Below are positions 1 to 11,339 of a stretch of 64,000 nucleotides of DNA, piece by piece. Made by a program: the position numbers and the translations under genes. The stretch is from Cyathus striatus (taxonomy: Eukaryota > Basidiomycota > Agaricomycetes > Agaricales > Nidulariaceae): the NCBI GenBank assembly GCA_025738555.1, contig JAOVFP010000010.1:3855501-3919500 (forward strand), given 5' to 3'. How positions within the stretch are numbered: position 1 is the stretch's first letter; each line of letters opens with the position of its first letter. The notes under the pieces were generated by a model. The model made no database searches. It saw only the letters and a program-made list of their open reading frames with translations, and was not told the DNA's origin.

Positions 1-150
1 TTTCCATGATGCTGAATTGAGATGGATCAGAAATGATTTCCTGAGTAGTAATCTCATAGATATCAAAAAGAACAGCAGAAGTGAGTATAGCAATAAGAAT
101 GCTAAGTGTGAATAAAAGAGAGAAGTGGGGAAACAACCTAATAAAAAGTC
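1..150 (-). pseudogene. Partial degenerate gene with hydrophobic N-terminus, cut by window edge
   Basis: Read on the minus strand, roughly 125 down to 1 encodes a hydrophobic segment followed by DIYEITTQEI and DPSQFSIME. It matches, position by position, the start of a second minus-strand gene at 42760-43345 (DVYDITTKEI, NPSQFGVME). DNA similarity runs to about position 195 here and 43362 there and then stops. No ATG was found in frame and a TGA lies just upstream, so this copy is broken or its first exon is not recognisable. The hydrophobic stretch could be a signal peptide or membrane anchor. The function is unknown. Confidence 0.45.
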
Positions 151-195
151 AGAAGTTCTTATAATAGAAGAGCTGAATTGAAGTATTGCCTCATT

Positions 196-734
196 GTTAT
201 ATTGTCCAATTATTCAATTGCTACATCGTTTTAATAGATTATAAGTGCTCTCATGAATCTAATCAGAGATCACTCATTTCTCACTTACACCAGCATTCTT
301 ACACATATCTCATGTATTACTTTGTTAATGTTTTTGTATTTTGTTTTGTTTTGTTTTTTCAGTGCTAATTTATTTCTGTAATACACAGACCATTAACAAT
401 TCCTATCATACTATTTACATTTCCCAAATCACTCTTAGACATCGACTCCAACTTCTCGCAACTCCTTTAGTATATTCTAGTCACACAACCAACATGCAAC
501 ATCTGGTATATTCTGGTTTCACAGACTCGTGTTTCGTGCTTTGGCAGATTTGCATCAAGATCCAATAGTTTCAATCCCACAAATGCCGATTCCGACAATC
601 ACTCGTCAATAAATCATTATCAATCAGAAAAGATATTCCATTTTATCCATCACATCTTCTCAGTAATCGGTTTATCAGTTATCTTATCACATCAATCCAC
701 CAGTTTGATCACTTATCGAAATATATTCAATTAC
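196..734 (+). other. AT-rich leader upstream of element I gag; no gene seen
   Basis: Contains a T-rich stretch (TTTTGTTTTGTTTTG near 340-360) and no convincing ORF. It does not match the putative 3' LTR of element I at 8623, so a 5' LTR is missing, truncated or outside the window. It probably includes the untranslated leader of element I. Confidence 0.3.
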
Positions 735-2994
735 CATGTCTGAACCTCCCATTGGTAAGTCTACTGGGGGAAATACTCAAAATTCAAATAAAGCTGGAGT
801 AAGTGATGATCCTTCAAATTACAATGCCTTGTCAAAGCTTAAAAAACCAACTTGAGATTCTGAGCATCATGGGAACTGACCACGGGACAACTCAAACGCA
901 ACAGATAAGGACTATTACTCCACCAAGGGAGCATCTGTATGCACAAATCCTGCAGACCTAGGCAACAATGATGGAGACAGAGGCTTCTTTCAAGATCAAT
1001 GGCCAGATCTCCTTCACTTTGTGGACATTCTAATCGACACATCATATGATGGGACAATTGAAGAAGTAGTCAAGAACTTTCCGGCTGCATGGAATGCTGC
1101 TGATGTTCTGAAGGAACATACAACTTTTCACGAGCGTTGTGTTAAAGCTTTACAGTTAGGAGAAAGTGTGTTAAATAGGAATTTAAGCAATACCTCAGGT
1201 ATTTTCCTATCATGTCAAATGAGACAAGGCTTCAGGAATGAATTAGATATGCTGCAGAGGATGTTCGACTATCCTTGAAGGTTCATATCAACAGATGGTG
1301 CACTGGAAGGCTACTCTCTTAAACAAGAATACTTTCAGGCTTTAATAAATGCTCTAGATCGTCAGACTATGGAGGCACAAAGAACTCTATTCTGTGTTGG
1401 CATAGGTCTACCTGAACTTCCAACATGGGGTAAAAAAGATAACATTGATCCATTCTATGCAGCAGACAACTTCGAAATAATGGCCACCTGTTTTAGGAAG
1501 GAAGTGGAAGATCTTCTATTACTTCTTGGAAGTAATTATAAGTTTTCTGATCAAAGAGAGGTAATATCTATGACTTTGTCAACTTGAAAGGAGGCTCCTA
1601 GCATTGTTACTGGGCCAACTAAGAATGATTTACCTTTGCTAACGTTGCCAGATTATAGTATATCATCATATCTTATGGGTGGTACTAAGAAGCCTTCAAA
1701 CACTAAGAATGCACCAGCATTAGGGGAAGGTTCACTATCATATAGGAAGATCACAGACTACACACATGCTAGTGGTATACAGAGATTATTCAGTTGAGAA
1801 CCTGTACCAGAAACCCCTTCTGTAAACAATACCTTTCACAGCATTCACAATACCACCAAAAATCTGGTCAAAACCCCCAGCTTACAATGTACCACTAACA
1901 ACTCAGAGCCGAACCCTGATCCCAATCCATCGGACAATAATGATGAAGGATCTGGAAAGGATAATCACCATAATCTGAAGATTCCGTCAGGTAAGCCACC
2001 ACAGTGGCCTAACCTACACAAGGGGAATAATGATCCAGGGCATTCGTGACAAAATGAACCAATGTTTGAATTAAACCGTGAGCCTCAGTTTGATTGCAAG
2101 TTGAAACCTGAGATAATACCCACTTGGGATGGGAATACCGACAATTTGCACTGATGGTTAATTAAATTAAACCATCTAAGCGAATGTTCCCAGACTATCA
2201 AACGTCAGCTAGGTGTATTGGTTCCAGCTCGTTTGACTGGCAGTGCAGAAACATGGTATTACAGTCAATTATCTGAGTACCAAGCTGAAATTGAACAGAG
2301 CTGGACAACTCTGTGAGAGACTATTGGTGACTATTATATGGATCGAAATTACTATGAGAAAATGAAGGTAAAAGCTAACAAGGCTCACTACAGAGAACAA
2401 GGTCATACAAGAGAGACACCTAGTGAATATTTTGTTTGTAAGTATGATCTTATTGGTTTTGTTTACAGCTATTCAGATCGACAAGTTATATCTGAAGTAA
2501 TGGATGGGGCACCTAAGCAATAGTATAATGTCCTAACTCCACACTTGTATGCTCATCTCAAAGACTTCCAGAAGGCTATCAGGTTTCATGAAGACACACT
2601 CATGGAAATGGATATGAGAAATCAAAATATTGGTACATATAATTTTAATAAAGACTCCTCTATATCATCATCACCACGTAATCCATTCTCTAACTATCAT
2701 AACACCAGGACCAACTTGGTAGGATGGTCAAATGGAACATCTAAACTGCAATTTCCTAAGGACGATAGCAATATCTCCAAATTACCTAGGGGAACACCAG
2801 GGCAAAATTGTCATCATTGCAGTAGTACAAAGCACTGGGATAGGGAATGTAAATATGCTATAAAAGGTGAGAAGTTTGCATGCATAAATGCTGTTAGCAT
2901 TAGTGATGAAGACTTAGTAGTGCAGGAAGAATATGATTCATTATACTATGAAATGTATTCTGATAGTGAAGAGGATTTTCACAAGTCCCTCTAG
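735..2994 (+). pseudogene. gag: Element I gag (capsid/nucleocapsid), degenerate
   Basis: The likely start is the ATG at 735 (MSEPPIGKST). The frame breaks near 840, where an A-run has probably gained a base, and continues in pieces at 1021-1278, 1369-1587, 2338-2523 and 2545-2994. The last piece holds the retroviral-type zinc knuckle C-x2-C-x4-H-x4-C (CHHCSSTKHWDREC, about 2812-2855), which packages element RNA. An acidic tail follows. Stops such as those near 2040, 2152 and 2314 are TGA codons within otherwise coding sequence. It ends in the tandem duplication at 2973. It is not functional as it stands. Confidence 0.75.
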
Positions 2995-3154
2995 ATTCAG
3001 ACCCAAAAGATAATGCAAGTCTGGGGGGGGTAAGTACCATTAACTCTTATAGAACTTCAACTAGGATTTTCACAAGTCCCTCTAGATTCAGACCCAAAAG
3101 ATAATGCAAGTCTGGGGGGGGTAAGTACCATTAACTCTTATAGAACTTCAACTG
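2973..3154 (+). repeat. 91-bp tandem duplication at gag-protease junction
   Basis: The stretch 2973-3063 is repeated at 3064-3154 essentially without change, including a run of eight G. The unit is not a multiple of three, so the copy shifts the downstream frame. The near identity indicates a recent event in an otherwise old element. Confidence 0.9.
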
Positions 3155-3272
3155 AAACACCAAGTATAAAAACTAATATTCAAGCTTTCTCCTATTCAGA
3201 AACTAACAATTATTCTACATTAGATACACAAAATATAATAACAGAAGGCAATAAAGAAAGCTATCTAGAGAC

Positions 3273-3686
3273 ATGGTTAATACATCCAAATCCTTTCACA
3301 CTTCCACAGATTCTTCCAATTTGATTGAACTAACTTGGCACATGTCTAGACCTCCCAGATGTTCCTTCTTGGGTGCAAGAGCAACTGAAGTGAAGGTCAA
3401 AATAAATGATCCAAATTCAAAACCTATTTCAATCATCATGGACTTGGGATCAGACATTACTCTCATTTCTGAGAAGGTTATAGCTCAGTTAACCAAAGCC
3501 TCTAAGATTCACACAGGTCAGCGCATCAAATTGGTTCAAGTTACAGGTAGTGCAGTAATCTCAGGTTATACCAACATCGACCTTTATTTCGATTCTGATC
3601 AAGAAGCTGTAAAATTGAGTGTAGAGGCCTATGTTGTCAAAGGGATGTCAGCAGATTTCATTTTTGGAAACGACTTCACTGACTAG
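3273..3686 (+). pseudogene. Element I aspartic protease domain
   Basis: A retropepsin-like domain. The active-site region reads MDLGSDITLIS where the family has D-S/T-G, so the middle active-site residue is changed to Leu. A C-terminal hydrophobic segment, VVKGMSADFIFGNDF, fits the second conserved psi-loop strand. The frame stops at a TAG directly after FTD, where relatives continue with a glutamine (CAG to TAG would explain it). It lies in the same frame as the RT downstream, so protease and RT were once one polyprotein. Both the active-site change and the nonsense codons argue against function. Confidence 0.75.
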
Positions 3687-4043
3687 TACTCCATTTCAAT
3701 GATATGAGAACCACAGGAGACATATGTACAATTCGGAAACTCAGGACGTCGCATGCAAAGCTACAACTCATTATCTGGTACACCATTTACAGATAACAAT
3801 GGCCATGCCTTCAAGGTAATTAGTCAGACTAGTGATGTACATAACTGAGCTATCAAGGCAAAGGCTCACCGAAATAAACGAAATAGAAATATATGTACTA
3901 GTCAGCGACTCAATGATGATACTGTTCGATCTCAATTTCAAGTTTCAATTCCTGCTGAATCATCCAAACTAGTTAAGATTAGTGCGAATTTTCCTAGTCA
4001 TAATGTACTATATATAGAGAAAAAGCTGAGTACAAATAAAGAG

Positions 4044-5972
4044 TTGGAAGATCTATATGGTACTTCTGATATGTTAATAGACAGCAACTTTCCTTATGTC
4101 TATGTATCCAATTTTTCTAAACACTCAGTTACAATCTCATCCGGACAATCTCTTGGGACTGGTAGAGATCTGAATACTTCGCTAAAAAAGGAAGACAACT
4201 TGAGCAGGCAAGAGCTAAATCATTTTCAGGCGCAAGCAGCTTTGCTACGAACTTTAGTAGGCAATAATTCCTCTTTCACTACAAAAAGCGAACGATTAGA
4301 GAAAGAAATATCTAGAAATAATGTATCTGAGGAAGAGCCTTCTTTGCAAGGTGGTCCTAAAACATCAGAAATTCCACCTGAAGATATCAATGACAGAGAA
4401 CTACTTACCTCTATTGATATTTCCAAGGACCTTAATAAGACACAGATAGAACAGTTGCAAAGTGTCATTCTTAAAAATAAAGCAGCATTTAGTTTAAATG
4501 GTAAACTGGGAAATTATGATGAGAATGTAACAGTACCTATGGTTCCAAATGTAAGACCAATCTCAATTCCACCATTTTCTGCTTCTCCTGCTAAATGAGA
4601 AGTTATTGACAAACAGATGGATTCCTGGTTGAGTCTTGGAGTTATAGAACCTTCCAAGAGCCCTTGGGCAGCACCAGTGTTCATTGTATACCGAAATTCG
4701 AAACCTCGCATGGTTATTGATTTACAACAATTGAATGAGAAGGTCATACCTGATGAATTCCCATTACCTTGACAAGAGGAGATATTACAAAGCCTTTCAG
4801 GTAGTCAGTATTTATCAACATTGGATGCACTCTCAGGATTTACTCAGTTGAATGTAGCTGAAACAGATCAAGAAAAATTGGCTTTTCGAACTCACAGAGG
4901 TCTTTTCCAATTTAGAAGGATACCCTTTGGTTACCAAAATGGACCAGCAGTCTTTCAACATGTAATGCAAAAGGTACTTGCTCCATTTCTATGGATCTTT
5001 GCACTTGTATACATTGACGATATTGTCATTTTCTCGTATAGCTTTGAGGATCATCTCAAACATATCAATGCTATACTATCATCAATTTCGGAAGCAATGA
5101 TTACTCTATCACCATCAAAGTGTCACTTTGGATTCTCATCCTTACTCCTTCTAGGCCAAAAGGTATCATAACTAGGACTCTCCACTCATCAAGAAAAGGT
5201 AAAAGTGATATTAGACTTAAAAGAGCCAACTAACAAGCATGAACTACAGATATTCTTGGGAATGATGGTCTACTTTGCAAGCTACCTACCTTTCTATGCG
5301 TGGATCGCTCACCCATTATTCCAGCTATTAAAAGGAACCAACAAATGGCACTGGAGTGATATAGAAAGGGAAGCATTTGAATTATGTAAGATGGTTTTAA
5401 CTAATGCACCAGTTAGAGCTCATGCAATGCCAGGATTGCTGTATTGCATATACTCAGATGCATGTCACTACGCCTTGGCAGCTATCTTACAACAGGTTCA
5501 GCCTATAAAAATATGCAATTTACAAGGTACAAAGACTTACAAGAGGCTTGAAAAAGCATTTCAGAATGGTGAAGCAATTCCTGATCTCATTATTCACCTA
5601 GTTAAAGATGCTAATATAACAGATATACCTGATAGAGGAACTTGGGGTGAAGATTTTGATGATACTACTGTTCATATTGAATGTGTAGTTGCCTATTGGT
5701 CAAGAGTTTTACAACTGGCTGAATGGAATTACTCCCCAACAGAATGTGAGGCACTAGCACTAAAGGAAGGTCTTATAAAATTTCAGCCATACATTGAAGG
5801 AGAAAACATATTAGCTATTACTGATCATGTGGCACTTACATGGTCAAGAACATTTCAAAATGTAAATTGACGACTGCTTACTTGAGGACTAGTATTTTCA
5901 GCTTTTCCAAATCTGAAAATTGTTCATAGGGCAGGTAGAGTACATTCAAATATTGATCCTCTTTCCAGACTT
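4044..5972 (+). pseudogene. pol: Element I reverse transcriptase and RNase H
   Basis: One frame runs from 4044 through 5970 with in-frame stops near 4596, 4771, 5169, 5868 and 5883. The RT fingers (SPWAAPVFIVYRNSKPRMVID), palm (LDALSGFTQLNV) and catalytic YIDD box (ALVYIDDIVIFS, about 5005-5040) are all recognisable, as is LLLLGQKVS in the thumb. RNase H follows (IYSDACHYALAAIL, then AITDHVALTW), then the VHRAGRVHSNIDPLSRL tether near 5923-5972. At 4596, 4771 and 5868 the TGA sits where related elements have arginine, consistent with CGA to TGA. The protein would copy element RNA into DNA. This copy is dead. Confidence 0.85.
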
Positions 5973-7623
5973 ATGCATAATGTTCCTTCACAGATGAGCC
6001 TAGAGAATGGTAACTCTGAAAGTCTCACTTTGAAAACAAATGAAGATCCATTACGAAACATGTTTGAAGAGCTGGGCCCATGCTTTGAAGACAAATTACT
6101 CAGTGTAGCCTCAAAATTTGTACAAATATCAAATGATAAGCCACCTATAGTTGTAAGTAATCATATTACAATTTCTATTACTGACAATATAGAGGTTGAC
6201 ATTCTTCAAGACAGTGTACAAGCTTACAGCATTCTGGTAAGTATATTTGAAGATGAGTGTAAACATTGGATACAGGCTTATCATGATGATCCAATGTTTA
6301 ATGAAATACTAACTTCAATAAAGAATGATCAAGTCACTCTTCCTTATCACTATGCAGACAATGGGATGCTGTATTTTGAAGACAATTATGGTAACAATTG
6401 GTTATGTGTTCCTAGATCACTTTGCAATGAGTTAATGAACAATGCTCATACTAGTACATCTGAGGCAGCTCATAGTGGATATTACAAGACTTACAACCGA
6501 ATCAGCTCGATTTATTACTGGCCTAGAATGTCTTGAGATATCAAATGGTTTGTCACAACATGTGACATATGTCAGAAAACTAAACCTCGAAGGCATGGAC
6601 CTGTAGGATTGTTGAATCCAATCCTCATTCCCACTCAACCCTTCAAAACAGTATCAATGGATTTTATTCCTAATTTGCCACAATCTAACAGTTACAACAA
6701 TGTTCTAGTGATCGTCGATAAATTAACTAAATTTGGAATTTTTATTCCAACTACAACAAAAGTTGATGAAGTCAAGACAGCAAGGCTATTCTTTCACCAC
6801 ATCATTTCAAAATATGGAATTCCCCACCAAATTATTTCAGACAGAGACACAAGATGGAGAGTCAGATCTACTTGATCCGCTGACACTTGCATACAATACT
6901 AATCCTCATATGGCCACAGAATTTTCTCCTGCATATTTACTATATTGCTTCCACCCTACTACCACAACAAGCTTGATCCATCAACAGGAAAGTGTGCCTA
7001 GACCACAGTCCTCAATTGACGCAATAGCCCAAGAAATGGTTGAAGGATTTGAGTCTGCACGCCATGAGGCACAAGACATGTTGCTGATAGGCCAGATTGC
7101 ACAGCAAAAAAGTTATAACAATGGAAGGAAAATATGGGAATTAAATAAAGGTGACCTTGTTGTTATCAATAAGAAATCTCTGGATATGCTAAAGGGTAAG
7201 GGAGTGAAATTTGCGAATAGATATGACGGACCGTTTCAAATACTGCAAAAGTTAAGTCCAGTAACATATCGATTACACATGCCAGAATCATATAAAATTA
7301 ACCCCATATTGAACATAGAGCATTTGGAAAGTTATCAGAAATCGCCAGTGCAATTTGGGGAATGGCTGGAGCTACCACTGGACCGAGACGATTTTGATGA
7401 GCTACCAGAGGCTGAAATTGAAACAATTATCGAAGAAAAATGGAAGGCAGGGAGGAGAGGCTGCAAGGTACCAATTTACCGAGTGTGGTACAAAGGATAT
7501 CCACCAGAGGAAGATGAATGGATATCTAAGATGGGCTTGAAAAACACTCCAGACATTCTCCGAAAATGGATGGAAAAACAACGAGCAGAAAAGGAAACAC
7601 TGAGGAAGGAAAAACATATATAA
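5973..7623 (+). pseudogene. int: Element I integrase and C-terminal chromodomain
   Basis: The N-terminal zinc region is at about 6455-6600 (GYYKTYNRISSIYYWPRMS, then CDICQKTKPRRHG). The core carries the first Asp in VSMDFIPNLP and the second in IISDRDTRW. Immediately after, the sequence jumps to LTLAYNTNPHMATEFSPAYL in another frame. The segment that should hold the catalytic Glu of the D,D-35-E triad is absent. From 7140 the linker (GDLVVINKKS; KFANRYDGPFQIL) leads to a chromodomain at about 7405-7570 (EIETIIEEKWKAG, YRVWYKGYPPEEDEWISK), which in chromoviruses directs integration to marked chromatin. A TGA near 6536 replaces an arginine position. Confidence 0.85.
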
Positions 7624-7656
7624 GACCACACAAAATTTTGACTATCATCAGTTCTC

Positions 7657-8587
7657 TTGAACTATCATTTGCTCCTTCCTCTCTATTTCATTCAAATTAT
7701 GACTCATTCTGCCATCATTCCCACTTCTGTTACTCCTCATACATCTCCTCAAGATCCTATGTCTCATCTCATTGCATTAACAACTGCCACAGTATGGGCT
7801 TTCAGCCCCTTTGGATATCATTTAACCAGTGAGGACATTCATGGTTAGCAAACATTATGCATTCTATCATTCTCTTTTGCGTCCATCTTATCTCTCCTTT
7901 TAGGAATTCCCTCCCTCACTACACCTGGCACTATTTAGGGGTTCGTCATTAACAGTCGTATTTTCCAGTCTCTTTGGACAACACTTTGAACCATGGTGAG
8001 AGCAATTCTTGATGCAGCTCTGCCTCTTCCGAATGCTTGTGATGTGAATCCTCTCAAAATTTATACCTGTATCATTCCTCTCTATATGTTCGATTCCCTT
8101 GGCCTATCCAGGCCTGCTGTCCTTGATGTTTTATCCTTGCATGTCGACAACCCACTCTTCTTCATTAATCGCTATTGATAAGCAGTTAGTTTTATTCAAA
8201 TTAACTCAAGCACAATACTAACGATCTTCTAAAATAGCTGCTATCTGGATTGCAGATGCTCAAGATCATGCTGCAAGAGCTGACCATGCTCACGGATGGG
8301 TTTGGAATATTCAAGCAAACTCATATATTTCCACCAACCCCATTATTCCCCGCGATGCACTTGGTGAAAGCTTCTCTTGTCTTCGCATCACTGACCATGA
8401 CACCAGCACTGATGTTATTCTACACCCCGTTGCATCTTCTTACACTCATTATCATCCTGGATTCAACCCTTGGAAATTGGATGATCTCCACAATTTAGAG
8501 TATATGGGAGACATGGAGGTTCCACAGGTTCTGATTACTATGTCTTGGGATAAGTACTTTGAAGGCTACAGTGACAAAGATGAATAG
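7657..8587 (+). pseudogene. Extra ORF after pol in element I, function unknown
   Basis: Between the chromodomain and the polypurine tract lies coding sequence unlike gag or pol. Part one (likely ATG at 7699, MTHSAIIPTS) runs with two or three stops to about 8175. Part two is one base out of frame and runs to TAG at 8585-8587, with segments IADAQDHAARADHAHGWVW, ALGESFSCLRITDHD and VLITMSWDKYFEGYSDKDE. A single inserted T near 8176 explains the shift, and one TAA fits CAA to TAA. No domain is recognised. Element III also has an ORF in this position, but the two show no obvious similarity. Confidence 0.5.
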
Positions 8588-8611
8588 AGGTCTATATCGG
8601 GACTCGTACTC

Positions 8612-8950
8612 AGGGGGAGGCATGTTAGGGATATTGGATATTCAACTATCTGTAGAGGTCTTTACATGAATACTCGCCCTCTTTCTCTTCTTCTCTCTCT
8701 CTCTCTCCTTTTTCTATATCCACCTTGTACATCATTTCGCAGCAGTGCTGCTCAATATCATGTGAAGTTTACAATATAAGGCTGAGACCGATAGAAAGAA
8801 GTAGAAGTACTTGGTAGATTCTCGAGTCATCTAAACTAAAGAACAGAAGCTTCTAGATACAATATTAGATACATGTATATAAGATGTGTGTAGATAGCTT
8901 GAAATCAATCTCTTTTTCACACAAATATTACTCTGTCACTTTGACAACTA
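8612..8950 (+). mobile_element. Polypurine tract and putative 3' LTR of element I
   Basis: AGGGGGAGGCA at 8612-8622 directly precedes TGTTAGGGATATTGG at 8623, the arrangement of a plus-strand primer followed by an LTR starting with TG. A CT microsatellite lies near 8692-8712. The LTR end could not be fixed and no 5' partner was found. Between the LTR and 9230 I see no gene. Confidence 0.5.
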
Positions 8951-9230
8951 TAAGAACCAGGAACTCGACTTAAGGCTTTGCGCTAAGTCTCATGGTGTTG
9001 CTAAAAAGGGTATCATAGTATAGTACTATCTACTCACTACTTCATACTATTACTGTATTATCGATTACTGAATACAACTGCTATTCTAATCAGCGGTAGC
9101 TCATGATACTCATGACTAATTGGTTGACCTATGCTTCGAGAACCTGACTCTTTACTATTTGGTATGCTTATTCTTACTCTTTCACCCATGCATGCCTCAA
9201 GACCAAGTGATATGAGGGTACGTTTCTATT

Positions 9231-10660
9231 TTATCTAAGTGTACTTACATTACGTGTATTCACAGGAATACACCAATGCTTGTAGTTCACAGGAACCACA
9301 ACACAAGCCTGTATGCAAATATTAAATAATGTTCTGTATTCATATAAATTTCTTCTTACCTGAGTATTGAAGGCTCTTTTATAATGTGGTCTTCCATGAA
9401 TATCATTTTCCACTACAACCAAGTTGGGTGCAGGTCCATTTAAAGGTGCTGGGTTGCACCATTTATGACATGTATAATCAGTTGTTCTGTGGTTAATATA
9501 ATAATATGAATCAACAATAAATCTGGTTGTTAGACTCCAGATTCTCCATGCACCATTTAGTACAGCATTCTTTAGTACTACACATGCTTTGTCAATACAG
9601 ACATAACTTGGACGAGATTCAAGAGTTGGATATACATGATCTAAAAATTTCATAATATTTCCAGGTCCCTCAGATTTTGTGAACTTGATTCATGCAATGA
9701 CTGCTCCACATGGTGCACATAGTGTCTCAATACAGTAAAACTGAAGAGCAGTAAAGTAATGGTTTCGCTCCTCATGTGGTGCAGGAGCATCATCATGTGG
9801 CATCACCTGCCAGTTTATGCAAGGAAGCCAATCTACTTGTTCCTCTTCGCTTCTTCAAATAAGTCTTCTTATTCCTAAAAGTGTTTGCCAACCAAATCTT
9901 ACAAGATGGTTGCGCCATCGTGACTGATGATTAATACATGTTTTAGAATTTTGTTCTTTGGGGTTGTTACATGTTTTCATATGACATAAGTGACCATGCA
10001 TAGCTTGGTGATATATACAAAATACACCCTTTTTTTCATTTTCTAAACTGTTATCACAGTTCTTATATGCACAATGTCTTGGGCCCATGATTATTCCATC
10101 CATAACAACCATATTTACTATTGGTTTCTCAGTTTGATTTGATTCATTTGTATCTGGTACTCTACTGGATAATTCACTAGATGATTCACTTGATGATTCA
10201 CTAGACAGTTCATTATCAATATCTATATTATTGGTTGTGCTGTTGATTCGTTGAATTTGTTGCCAAGGAAGTGCTCTAGCTTCTATTTCCTCTCTCATGG
10301 ATTGATCAGCATCTTCACCCTGTAAAATTGAAACTGTTTGATTTTCATCAATTCCAGCTACTGCTGCTGAAGTATCATCAGTTATTCTATCTGGAGTACT
10401 TTTATATTCATGTGTACATTCACTATATAAATGATCTTTGGCACATGCAATAATTCCTTCCTGTCCAAGTATTTCAAATGCTTTTCTAGTTAACTCTTGT
10501 ATATCATGTTCATCAGATGTTATAACAAGTGTTTTATCATTGTATGTTGCTACCTGTCTTACACTTTCAGAAACAAATGCCTACCAAGTTTGTCTATGAG
10601 ACAGTTTAACTTGTACTGGAGATGCTCATGCTTTTGAAATAGATGATATAAAGGCATAAA
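9231..10660 (-). pseudogene. KDZ-associated CxC6 protein, ORF B copy a, broken
   Basis: Homologue of the complete ORF B at 34703-36857. Reading leftwards: the end of the CxC5-side region (RQVATYNDKTLVITSDEHD); the CxC6 cluster in 9855-10298 (VVMDGIIMGPRHCAYKNCD, CHMKTCNNP); and the transposase-like core in 9231-9760 (YVCIDKACVVLKNAV, FIVDSYYYINHRTTDYTC, WCNPAPLNGPAPNLV, YKRAFNTQ). Damage: TAG for Gln in QTW-stop-AF near 10585; TGA at a Trp position near 9690; a frame break near 9850. A GTAAGA...CATACAG intron interrupts the gene after AFNTQ. The following exon keeps only GCTTGTG of the conserved ACEQLN exon before sequence homology is lost, so the last catalytic-type segment is missing. Confidence 0.75.
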
Positions 10661-10997
10661 ATGTGAAAAACCAAATAAAAGAGTGCCAGAAACTACAAAA
10701 TTTTAAGTTAGCTTATTATCCTTGCAGAATTGGACAAACACGATGAGATATATGTATTTGAACTACAACACAAGGAAAGAACAGTTTAAGTTTATAATGT
10801 ACATATGGAATACTTGTTGAAAGTATATGTAAAATATAATACAAATTACTCTATATTGTATTTATTGAAAATACAACATTGAGATAAATATTAATGAAGG
10901 TGAAACAAGTATACAATGGAAAAACTCAAGTCCATACTGTTGAAGTAAAATATAGTACAAATCTTGCATGTTTGTTGAAAGAATGTAAGATCAACAG

Positions 10998-11205
10998 CAA
11001 TTAATACAGAACTTACAGTTCATACTGTTGAAAGTAGGACCTAAGTTGAAAAAAAAAATTGTACAACATACTTGTTGAAAGTATGCATCTGATCAAAAGC
11101 AATTAATACAGAACTTACAGTTCATACTGTTGAAAGTAGAACCTAAGTTGAAAAAAAAAAAATTGTACAAGTAATACATACTTGTTGAAAGTATGCATAT
11201 AACAG
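10998..11205. repeat. ~103-bp tandem duplication between ORF A and ORF B, copy a
   Basis: A stretch starting CAATTAATACAGAACTTACA and containing CATACTGTTGAAAGTA, an A-run and CTTGTTGAAAGTATGCAT occurs at 10998-11099 and again at 11100-11205 with small length changes. Shorter relatives of the same words occur at 10800-10980. The whole interval 10660-11300 is AT-rich and shows no ORF. It corresponds to the roughly 100-bp gap between ORF A and ORF B in copy b, expanded here. Confidence 0.7.
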
Positions 11206-11339
11206 GTAAAATATTGATACTAAATATAAATAAAAAGCAGTTCAATGAAATTCTTACAAATCTAGATTCTCTCTGTTCTTCTTTCTCTTTTCATCCTTTC
11301 TTTTTTCCTTCTCCTTCTCTTTTCTTTTAGTTTTTTCTC

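Larger units (their letters stand above)
735..8950 (+). mobile_element. Ty3/gypsy chromovirus (element I), decayed
   Basis: Order of domains on the plus strand: gag with zinc knuckle, aspartic protease, reverse transcriptase, RNase H, integrase, chromodomain, an extra ORF, polypurine tract and a putative 3' LTR start. The order RT-RH-IN-chromodomain is diagnostic of chromoviruses. Gag and pol lie in different frames. Pol stays in one frame from about 3273 to 6875 but is broken by many nonsense codons, mainly TGA where relatives have arginine. A deletion or rearrangement in the integrase then shifts the frame. The element cannot be autonomous. The right limit is approximate because the LTR end could not be fixed. 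Confidence 0.85.

Noticed and set aside
7657..8587. Envelope gene in element I
   Set aside because: No signal peptide, transmembrane segment or fusion-type motif; only the position resembles env.
8655..8666. GAGGTCTTTACA, identical to the first 12 bases of the KDZ-type terminus, inside the putative 3' LTR of element I
   Set aside because: The match ends there (TGAATACTC follows, not CTCCCCC). An element starting here and carrying copy a would have the opposite end order to copy b. Probably chance.
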